This document shows positions 54,839 through 61,061 of a stretch of 61,061 nt of DNA, piece by piece. The notes beneath the pieces are model-generated. The model made no database searches. It was given only the letters and a program-made list of their open reading frames with translations, and had not been told where the DNA came from. Origin of the DNA: Microbacterium aurantiacum (GTDB lineage: Bacteria; Actinomycetota; Actinomycetes; Actinomycetales; Microbacteriaceae); the NCBI RefSeq assembly GCF_021654035.1, contig NZ_JAJPDW010000009.1:1-61061 (forward strand). The letters run 5' to 3'. The position numbers and the translations under genes are program-made. Numbering within the stretch: the first letter of the stretch is position 1; each line of letters starts with the position of its first letter.

Positions 54839-56176
54839 ATGGACAAGCAGCGTGACTTCGTTCTGAGGACGATCGAGGAGCGCGGGGTGAAGTTCATCCG
54901 TCTCTGGTTCACCGATGTCATCGGCACCCTGAAGTCCGTCGCCATCGCCCCCGCCGAGGTGGAAGGGGCATTCGCCGAGGGCCTCGGCTTCGACGGATCC
55001 GCGATCGAGGGTCTCACCCGGTCCTACGAGTCCGACCTCCTCGCACACCCGGACCCGACGACGTTCCAGACATTGCCCTGGCGGGGGGAGATCGACCCGA
55101 CCGCGCGGATGTTCTGCGACATCACGACGCCCGACGGCCAGCCGGCCGTGGCCGATCCCCGTCACGTGCTCAAACGCTCGCTCGCGCGCGCCGCCGATGC
55201 CGGGTTCACCTTCTACACCCACCCCGAGATCGAGTTCTATCTGCTGAAGTCTTCGGCCTACGGACCCGACGGACCCGAACCGGTGGACTCCGCGGGCTAC
55301 TTCGACAACGTCCCGGGCGGCACCGCCCACGACTTCCGTCGGCGGTCGGTACGGATGCTGGAAGACCTGGGCATCTCGGTCGAGTTCAGCCACCACGAGG
55401 GCGGGCCCGGTCAGAACGAGATCGACCTGCGCTATGCCGACGCGCTCGCGACCGCGGACAACATCATGACCTTCCGCACCGTCGTGAAAGAGGTCGCCAT
55501 CGAGCAGGGCGTCTACGCGACGTTCATGCCGAAGCCCCTCAGCGGCAAGCCCGGCAGCGGCATGCACACGCACATGTCACTCTTCGAGGGCGATCAGAAC
55601 GCCTTCTACGAAGAGGGCGGGCAGTACCAGCTCTCCAAGGTCGGACGCCACTTCATCGCGGGCCTCCTGCGCCACGCGAACGAGATCTCCGCGGTTACCA
55701 ACCAGTTCGTCAACTCCTACAAGCGCCTGTGGGGCGGAGACGAAGCACCGAGCTTCATCTGCTGGGGACACAACAACCGTTCCGCGCTGGTGCGCGTGCC
55801 GATGTACAAGCCCAACAAGGGTCAGTCCTCCCGTGTGGAGTACCGCGCACTCGATTCCGCCGCCAACCCCTATCTCGCCTACGCACTTTTGTTGGCTGCG
55901 GGGATGAAGGGGATCGAGGAGGAGTACGACCTCCCGCCCGAAGCCGAGGACAACGTCTGGTCGCTCACGGACGGCGAGCGTCGCGCTCTCGGCTACGCGC
56001 CGCTCCCCGCGAGCCTGGACGTGGCGCTGGAGTACATGGAGGAGTCCGAGCTCGTCGCCGAGACCCTCGGGGAGCAGGTGTTCAACTACGTCCTGCTGAA
56101 CAAGCGCCGCGAATGGCAGGAGTACCGCTCGCAGGTCACCCCCTACGAGCTCAAGAGCAACCTCGAGATGCTCTGA
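54839..56176 (+). CDS. glnA: Type I glutamine synthetase (GlnA2-like)
   Basis: The enzyme makes glutamine from glutamate and ammonia with ATP. The 445-residue product has the beta-grasp domain with GFDGSAIEGL (near 50-59), HPEIEFYL with metal Glu (near 130), the GGPGQNEIDLRYADAL block, PLSGKPGSGMHTHMSLF (near 230-247) and NRSALVRVPMY (near 310). It resembles mycobacterial GlnA2 in length and in being followed by glnE. The possible adenylylation-loop residue Y363 stands in EEYDLPPE, so modification by GlnE is feasible, whereas mycobacterial GlnA2 lacks this pattern as far as I recall. GAGAGG precedes the ATG at 54839. Confidence 0.93.
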   Translation: MDKQRDFVLRTIEERGVKFIRLWFTDVIGTLKSVAIAPAEVEGAFAEGLGFDGSAIEGLTRSYESDLLAHPDPTTFQTLPWRGEIDPTARMFCDITTPDGQPAVADPRHVLKRSLARAADAGFTFYTHPEIEFYLLKSSAYGPDGPEPVDSAGYFDNVPGGTAHDFRRRSVRMLEDLGISVEFSHHEGGPGQNEIDLRYADALATADNIMTFRTVVKEVAIEQGVYATFMPKPLSGKPGSGMHTHMSLFEGDQNAFYEEGGQYQLSKVGRHFIAGLLRHANEISAVTNQFVNSYKRLWGGDEAPSFICWGHNNRSALVRVPMYKPNKGQSSRVEYRALDSAANPYLAYALLLAAGMKGIEEEYDLPPEAEDNVWSLTDGERRALGYAPLPASLDVALEYMEESELVAETLGEQVFNYVLLNKRREWQEYRSQVTPYELKSNLEML

Positions 56177-56186
56177 GCGCGATCCC

Positions 56187-59100
56187 GTGACCGGCTCGGA
56201 GCGCTCGGGTGCGCGGACTCTCCTCGCACGACTGGGGTTCAGCCGACTGGGGGAGGCGAAGGCGCTTCTCACCGAGCTCACGGCCCACACCGGTCTGACC
56301 CGCGACGAAATCCTGGCGGACGTGGCTGTGTCCGCCGACGCCGACGAGGCGCTCGCGGCCCTCACTCGCATCGCACGCCGCGACGCGGCGCCGGTTCGCG
56401 CAGCCCACGAGGATCCGCGCGCGCGACGCGCGGTCTGGGCGCTGCTCGGCGCGTCGGACGGCTTCGCGGACTTCTACTTCCGGCACCCCGAGGAGCTGGG
56501 CGACCTGGCCTCTGCGGGGGACTCCCTCCCGACGGATGCCGAGATGCGCAGCTGGCTGGCGGACGCGATCGACGCAACCGCCGACGGGTTCTCCGCGACG
56601 GGAACGGAGAGCGCCTGGGTCTCTCTGCGCGTGCGGTACCGCCGCGTCCTCGCCCGCATCGCCGCCTACGATCTCCTGAGCCCGTCGCCCGTCGACGAGA
56701 TCCCGAAGGTGACGGCGGCGCTGGCCGATGCGGCCGGCGCGGCCTTGGAGGCGTCGTTGGCCGTCGCCCGCACCCGCGTCTCGCAGGGCGCGGCGGGAGC
56801 GGGGCTGTTCCCGCGCGAGCAGGTCGCGGCGACCAGGCTCGCGATCATCGGGATGGGAAAGACCGGCGCGCGAGAGCTCAACTATGTGAGCGACGTCGAT
56901 GTGATCTTCGTCGCCGGAGTCGACCCGGAGCGCTCCGACACCCTCGGCGAGAGCCGGGCGGTCGACATCGCGACCCGACTCGCGGTCCAGACCATGCGAG
57001 GGCTCTCCGAGGTCGAGGTCGAACCTCCGCTGTGGGAGGTGGATGCGAACCTCCGGCCCGAGGGCAAGCAGGGTGCGCTGGTGCGGAGTCTCGACTCCCA
57101 CCTGGCCTACTACGAGCGGTGGGCCAAGAGCTGGGAGTTCCAGGCTCTCCTGAAGGCGCGGCCGATCGCCGGTGACCGCGCGCTCGGTGACGCCTACGTG
57201 CGGGCCGTGCAGCCAAAGGTCTGGACGAGCGCCGCGCGCGAGAACTTCGTCGACAGCGTCCAGCGGATGCGCGAACGCGTCACCGATCACATCCCGGCGG
57301 CCGAAGTGCCCTTCCAGATCAAGCTCGGCCCCGGCGGCATCCGTGACATCGAGTTCACGGTTCAGCTCCTGCAACTCGTGCACGGGCTCTCGGATGAGCG
57401 GATCCGGCAGCGCGGGACGCTGGAAGCGCTCGACGCCCTCGTCACGCAGGGCTACATCGGTCGTACCGAGGCGGCGACCTTCGCGCGGGACTATCACGTC
57501 CTCCGCCTCCTGGAGCACCGGGTCCAGCTCCGTCACCTGCGACGCACGCACCTCATGCCCGCGGATGCCGACGATCAGCGGATGCTGGCGCGGTCCACGC
57601 GTCTGGCGGAGTCCGGAGCACGGATCTGGGAGATCTGGGAGGGGATCAAGCGCGAGGTGCGCGACATCCACGTGCGCCTGTTCTACCGGCCGCTGCTGTC
57701 CGCCGTCGCCGCTCTGCCGGCGGAGGAGCGCGTGCTCTCGACCGAACAGGCACGCGATCGTCTCGCCGCGATCGGGTTCGCCGATCCCGCGGGAGCGCTC
57801 CGCCACATCGCGGCGCTCACGAGCGGTCTCAGCCGCAAGGCGAGCATCCAGCGCCACCTCATGCCGGTGATGATCCGATGGTTCGCCGACGGCGTCGACC
57901 CCGACTACGGGCTTCTGGCGTTCCGCCGCCTCAGCGAGCGGCTGGGGGACACCCCGTGGTTCCTGCGGATGCTCCGCGACTCCTCCGGAGCGGCGGAAAG
58001 CCTCACGCGGGTGCTGTCGGGCTCACGGTACATCGGCGAGCTGATGGAGTGGATTCCGGAGTCCGCCGCCTGGCTCGATGACGACACCCTCCTGCGGCCC
58101 CGCAGCGGCGTCGCCCTCCAGCAGGAGGCGCGCGCGATCCAGACCCGTCACGGGGGGATCGAGGATGCGATGCGGGCGGTCCGCGCGCTCCGACGACGCG
58201 AGCTGTTGCGCACCGCCATGTCCGGCATCCTGCAGACCGTCACCATCGAAGAGATCGCGCAGGCGCTGACGACCATCACCGAGGTGACCATCCAAGCCAC
58301 GCTCCGCGCGGTGCGCCGGGAGATCGTCCCTCCTGAGGACGATGCCCTCGATTTCTCCGTCATCGCGATGGGACGCTTCGGTGGAGCTGAGCTCGGCTTC
58401 GGTTCGGACGCCGATGTGATGTACGTCTACCGGGCCAACGGCATCGACCCCGACCGTGCCCAGCGCCTGGCGGCCCGGATCGTCTCCGAACTGCGTCGTC
58501 ACTCCGAAGACCACCGGGTGCCGCTCGACCTGGATGCCGACCTCCGGCCCGAGGGCCGCAACGGCCCCATCGCCCGGTCGCTGGACTCCTACGCCGCGTA
58601 CTACCGTCGCTGGTCTCTGTCGTGGGAGGCGCAGGCGCTTCTACGCGCCCGGGGGATCGCCGGGAGCGTGAAGCTCATCCGCGCGTTCACGGAGCTCGCC
58701 GACCAGGTGCGTTATCCCGAGACACCCGACACCCAGGGGCTGCGCGAGATCAAGCGCATCAAGGCGCGCGTCGAGGCCGAGCGGCTCCCGCAGGGCACGG
58801 ATCCCTCGCGCCACCTCAAGCTCGGCCCGGGGAGCCTCAGCGATGTCGAGTGGCTCGTCCAGCTTCTGCAGCTGCAGCACGCGCACGAGGTGCCCGCGAT
58901 GCGGACGACCTCGACCATCGAGGCGCTGCGGGCCGCAGAGGCTGCCGGGCTGATCCCCACGACGGCCGCGGACCGCCTCGCGGCCGCCTGGCGCCTGGCG
59001 AGCCGGCTGCGCTCGGCGAACACCCTGCTCTCCGGCCACACCAGCGATGTCCTGCCGACCGATCGGGGGAAGCTCGACGGCATCGGGCGTCTTCTGGACT

Positions 59101-59192
59101 ACCCGCCCCGATCGGCGACCCAGGTGGAAGAGGACTATCTGGCCACCACCCGGCGCTCGCGGCGCGTGTTCGAGAAGCTCTTCTACGGGTGA
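56187..59192 (+). CDS. glnE: Glutamine synthetase adenylyltransferase/adenylyl-removing enzyme
   Basis: GlnE adds AMP to and removes it from glutamine synthetase in response to nitrogen status. The 1001-residue product has two nucleotidyltransferase domains: GMGKTGARELNYVSDVDVIF (near 222-241) in the N-terminal adenylyl-removing half, and AMGRFGGAELGFGSDADVMY (near 728-747) in the C-terminal adenylylating half. Helical linker regions carry FQIKLGPGGIRDIEFTVQLL and RHLKLGPGSLSDVEWLVQLL. Both DxD motifs (DVD and DAD) are intact. The GTG at 56187 lies ten bases after glnA and completes the glnA-glnE operon. A strong terminator follows. Confidence 0.96.
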   Translation: MTGSERSGARTLLARLGFSRLGEAKALLTELTAHTGLTRDEILADVAVSADADEALAALTRIARRDAAPVRAAHEDPRARRAVWALLGASDGFADFYFRHPEELGDLASAGDSLPTDAEMRSWLADAIDATADGFSATGTESAWVSLRVRYRRVLARIAAYDLLSPSPVDEIPKVTAALADAAGAALEASLAVARTRVSQGAAGAGLFPREQVAATRLAIIGMGKTGARELNYVSDVDVIFVAGVDPERSDTLGESRAVDIATRLAVQTMRGLSEVEVEPPLWEVDANLRPEGKQGALVRSLDSHLAYYERWAKSWEFQALLKARPIAGDRALGDAYVRAVQPKVWTSAARENFVDSVQRMRERVTDHIPAAEVPFQIKLGPGGIRDIEFTVQLLQLVHGLSDERIRQRGTLEALDALVTQGYIGRTEAATFARDYHVLRLLEHRVQLRHLRRTHLMPADADDQRMLARSTRLAESGARIWEIWEGIKREVRDIHVRLFYRPLLSAVAALPAEERVLSTEQARDRLAAIGFADPAGALRHIAALTSGLSRKASIQRHLMPVMIRWFADGVDPDYGLLAFRRLSERLGDTPWFLRMLRDSSGAAESLTRVLSGSRYIGELMEWIPESAAWLDDDTLLRPRSGVALQQEARAIQTRHGGIEDAMRAVRALRRRELLRTAMSGILQTVTIEEIAQALTTITEVTIQATLRAVRREIVPPEDDALDFSVIAMGRFGGAELGFGSDADVMYVYRANGIDPDRAQRLAARIVSELRRHSEDHRVPLDLDADLRPEGRNGPIARSLDSYAAYYRRWSLSWEAQALLRARGIAGSVKLIRAFTELADQVRYPETPDTQGLREIKRIKARVEAERLPQGTDPSRHLKLGPGSLSDVEWLVQLLQLQHAHEVPAMRTTSTIEALRAAEAAGLIPTTAADRLAAAWRLASRLRSANTLLSGHTSDVLPTDRGKLDGIGRLLDYPPRSATQVEEDYLATTRRSRRVFEKLFYG

Positions 59193-59195
59193 ACA

Positions 59196-59228
59196 GAGAA
59201 GGCCCCGGCGGACCGCCGGGGCCTTCTC
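59196..59228 (+). terminator. Terminator of the glnA-glnE operon
   Basis: GAGAAGGCCCCGGC (59196-59209) and GCCGGGGCCTTCTC (59215-59228) make a perfect 14-base stem with a five-base loop, beginning four bases after the glnE stop. Confidence 0.88.
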
Positions 59229-59449
59229 GTTCGCCTGGTGTCAGACTCCGAAGTACAGCTCGGCTTTAGGATCTGAGATTCGGAGGGTGTTCCACAGGAT
59301 CGTACTCCCTTGCAAACTCAGGGAATGCGATGCTGAGCATGAGGTGGGTCGCTGCTGCGGCTGTCCGAGAACCTGTCCGTCTTGCCGATTCTTGGCCGCC
59401 CTACGGGTCTTCCTGGGGGTCTACGGGAGGTGCCGCCTACCTGTTTGAT
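59229..59449. other. Intergenic boundary region of a putative integrated element
   Basis: This 221-base gap carries no credible gene. It looks less GC-rich than its surroundings and holds short direct repeats: CTGTCCG at 59361-59367 and 59373-59379, and CTACGGG at 59401-59407 and 59421-59427 (20-base period). These could be arm-type sites for the adjacent integrase. No attachment core can be identified with only one end in view. Confidence 0.35.
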
Positions 59450-59674
59450 ATGAGCGCCGACCGCCCTCGCCTCTGGACTGCCCAGGAGCTTGCCGACCAT
59501 ACGGGCATCCCCATCAGGACGCTCGCTGACTGGCGGACGGAGCGCGCGCGCAGCCGAGGTCTCGGATTGCCGTTCGTCGCACTCTCGGCGCACAACGTCC
59601 GCTACCGCGATGAGGATATCGAGGCGTTCATCGCAGGGCGGATCGTGGCTCCGATGGATAGGGCGGCCGACTGA
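59450..59674 (+). CDS. Helix-turn-helix protein, excisionase-like
   Basis: The 74-residue product has a single helix-turn-helix of the MerR/excisionase type: LWTAQELADHTGIPIRTLAD (about 8-27), then a linker (WRTERARSRGLGLPFV) and a recognition-of-wing segment YRDEDIEAFIAGRIVAP. Short proteins with this pattern adjacent to a tyrosine integrase act as excisionase or control directionality. The ATG at 59450 has no clear ribosome-binding site; the longer upstream frame (to 59330) reads as an unlikely leader. Its TGA overlaps the integrase ATG by one base, so the two are coupled. Confidence 0.7.
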   Translation: MSADRPRLWTAQELADHTGIPIRTLADWRTERARSRGLGLPFVALSAHNVRYRDEDIEAFIAGRIVAPMDRAAD

Positions 59675-60996
59675 TGGCGCGGCCGAAGCGCGCGCTCGGC
59701 GAACTCGGCAAGGTGACCTACACCGTTGAAGGGAGCGGACTGGTCATCGCGCGAGGACGCGTCCACGACGGCAACGGGCGCGAGCGTCGTCCGAGCGGCA
59801 GCGGAGCGACCGAAGCCGAGGCGCTGGCCGCATTGCAGGAAGCGGCCGATGTTGCCGTCGGTCGAGTCCTGGCACGACGCACGCAGCTCATGACCGTCGC
59901 GGAGTTGGCGACGGCGTGGCTGAAGACGGCGTATCACGACGACGACCCGCGAGTGCTGCGCCAACGCCGCGAGCAGACCGTCGATGGCTACGCATCGGTG
60001 GTCCGAGCGCATGTCACCCCGCGCGCTGGAGCCATCCGTATCGCCGACATCACCGCTGATCGCGCCGACGGGCTGCTCATGGACATCGCACGGGAGAAGT
60101 CGGTGACGACCGCGAACAAGGTTCGTAACGTGATGTCGCTCATGTTCGATTGGGCGATCCAGCAGGGACATTTCTCGGCTGCGGGGTCGATCCAGCAGAC
60201 ACGGTACGGAGCCGTCGTCGTGGCGAACCCCATCCGTGCGACCCGGCGAGCGGATGAGCCGAACACGGTGTACTCCGAACTTGACGCGGTGCAGGTCAAG
60301 TACATCCTCCACCTCATCCGCGACGTGTGGCCGGAGCGACACCGGGCGCGGTATCCGGTGGGGCGGCGGCCCAACTACAAGCTGCTCGCCGACTACATCC
60401 TCATCACGCTCGGCACGTCGGAGAGAACCGCGGAGCCGATTGCGATCCGGTTCCAGGACGTGCGGTTCGAGGCGGTGGAGCAGCCGGATGGAAGCCTCAC
60501 GATGGAGGCGCTCGTCTGGGTCGGGGGGACGATGGTTCGCACGAAGTCCCGCGGCCTGTTCCGCCAGGACTCGCCCAAGGCGGAGCGGCAGAAGCGTTGG
60601 GTTCGCGTTCCGAAGTTCGCCGCCAAGGTGCTGAGCGAGCTCGTCGCCAGCCATGTTCCCGATCCCGAACGGAATCCCGACGACGTGCTGTTCACCACCG
60701 AGCGCGGCCGTCCGCGCGACCCCGGCGCAGTCGGAGAGCTGCTACGGATGTTCCGCAGCGAGTTCAAGCCGGACCTCTTGGCCATTGGGGTCGACGCCGA
60801 GCACCTCACCTTCCGCAGCCTCCGCAAGGCCGTCGCCGCGGCGGTATCGAACACGGCCGGCGTCGAGGTCGCACGCGATCTGCTCGGGCACAGTGACGCG
60901 GCGATCACCGAAGGCCACTACGCGAAGCGCCCCGACCTCATTGTCAAAATCGCGGCCGACGCGCTCGATGAGGTGTTCGCGGGCATTGACGCATGA
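59674..60996 (+). CDS. int: Tyrosine-type site-specific integrase
   Basis: The integrase (440 residues) has an N-terminal SAM-like core-binding domain (about 70-170) and a C-terminal catalytic domain. The active-site residues can be traced: R251 in GTSERTAEP, K in MVRTKSRG (near 291), R384 in FRSLRKAV, H406 in LLGHSDAA and the nucleophile Y416 in EGHYAK. The residue normally His in HxLR is R381 (RSLRK), a variant also found in some actinobacterial integrases. It reads away from glnE into the rest of the element. The one-base overlap with the upstream HTH gene supports an xis-int pair. Whether a phage, plasmid or other element is involved cannot be told from this window. Confidence 0.88.
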   Translation: MARPKRALGELGKVTYTVEGSGLVIARGRVHDGNGRERRPSGSGATEAEALAALQEAADVAVGRVLARRTQLMTVAELATAWLKTAYHDDDPRVLRQRREQTVDGYASVVRAHVTPRAGAIRIADITADRADGLLMDIAREKSVTTANKVRNVMSLMFDWAIQQGHFSAAGSIQQTRYGAVVVANPIRATRRADEPNTVYSELDAVQVKYILHLIRDVWPERHRARYPVGRRPNYKLLADYILITLGTSERTAEPIAIRFQDVRFEAVEQPDGSLTMEALVWVGGTMVRTKSRGLFRQDSPKAERQKRWVRVPKFAAKVLSELVASHVPDPERNPDDVLFTTERGRPRDPGAVGELLRMFRSEFKPDLLAIGVDAEHLTFRSLRKAVAAAVSNTAGVEVARDLLGHSDAAITEGHYAKRPDLIVKIAADALDEVFAGIDA

Positions 60997-61026
60997 AAGG
61001 CCGCCAAGAGGGAGAACTGACAGCGC

Positions 61027-61061
61027 ATGATTCTGAGCAACTACAAGCCGCTGCTGCGCAC
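61027..61061 (+). CDS. Start of a further gene, cut by the window edge
   Basis: ATG at 61027 begins an open frame (MILSNYKPLLR) that runs off the end of the window. AGGGAG (61009-61014) lies 12 bases upstream, a little far. Too short to identify; probably a gene of the same integrated element. Confidence 0.3.
   Translation, partial: MILSNYKPLLR

Noticed and set aside
59330..59449. N-terminal extension of the excisionase-like protein to 59330
   Set aside because: The 40 extra residues show no domain pattern, and the HTH begins directly after Met at 59450.

Overview
The window is a high-GC chromosomal segment whose gene content and order point to an actinobacterium of the order Micrococcales, most likely Microbacteriaceae and close to Microbacterium. 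The evidence is actinobacterial marker families (DUF3145, a polyphosphate glucokinase, homodimeric AceE, a FasR-type regulator beside fabD-fabH-acpP-fabF, a glnA2-glnE pair), heavy use of GTG starts, and many promoters with a TANNNT -10 box lying only 6-7 bases before the start codon. This is inference from the sequence alone; no database search was made.

Layout. 1-6.5 kb: a WYL regulator divergent from a small VOC protein, a C-terminal scrap of a zinc peptidase, a secreted family 3 glycosidase, a DNA-repair pair (glycosylase-like plus YedK) and a lipid/membrane pair (App1-like phosphatase plus DedA). 6.5-15 kb: pabB, leuS, comEA-comEC, the DNA polymerase III delta subunit and rpsT. 15-26.8 kb: a hydrolase, lepA, DUF1990, hemW, then CIRCE-hrcA-dnaJ-rsmE and HIT-phoH-ybeY-corC-era. 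26.8-37.2 kb: leuA behind a short leader peptide with four leucine codons, a TRIC channel, recO-uppS, a DsbA-like oxidoreductase, dusB-dgt-dnaG and an orphan ABC ATPase. 37.2-42.8 kb: tRNA-Asn, def, a DMT-type transporter, tRNA-Met, a GmrSD-like DUF262/DUF1524 protein (possible type IV restriction enzyme), a putative Fe(II)/2-oxoglutarate oxygenase and DUF3145. 42.9-50.5 kb, all on the minus strand: aceE, fasR, fabD, fabH, acpP, fabF, which link acetyl-CoA production to fatty-acid synthesis. 50.7-59.2 kb: tRNA-Val, a coiled-coil zinc-ribbon protein, an A-family DNA polymerase, RNase P RNA, ppgK, a small SPOR-like protein, and glnA-glnE. 59.2 kb to the end: the left edge of what looks like an integrated element (HTH/excisionase-like gene, tyrosine integrase, start of one more gene).

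Most of the window is core housekeeping sequence. The more unusual parts are the leaderless-promoter pattern, -10 boxes that reuse the TAG stop codon of the gene before, the leuA attenuator whose leader peptide appears to start at the mRNA 5' end, two gene remnants, the DUF262/DUF1524 protein with an unassigned C-terminal extension, and the integrase element at the right edge. No CRISPR array, rRNA or insertion sequence was seen.
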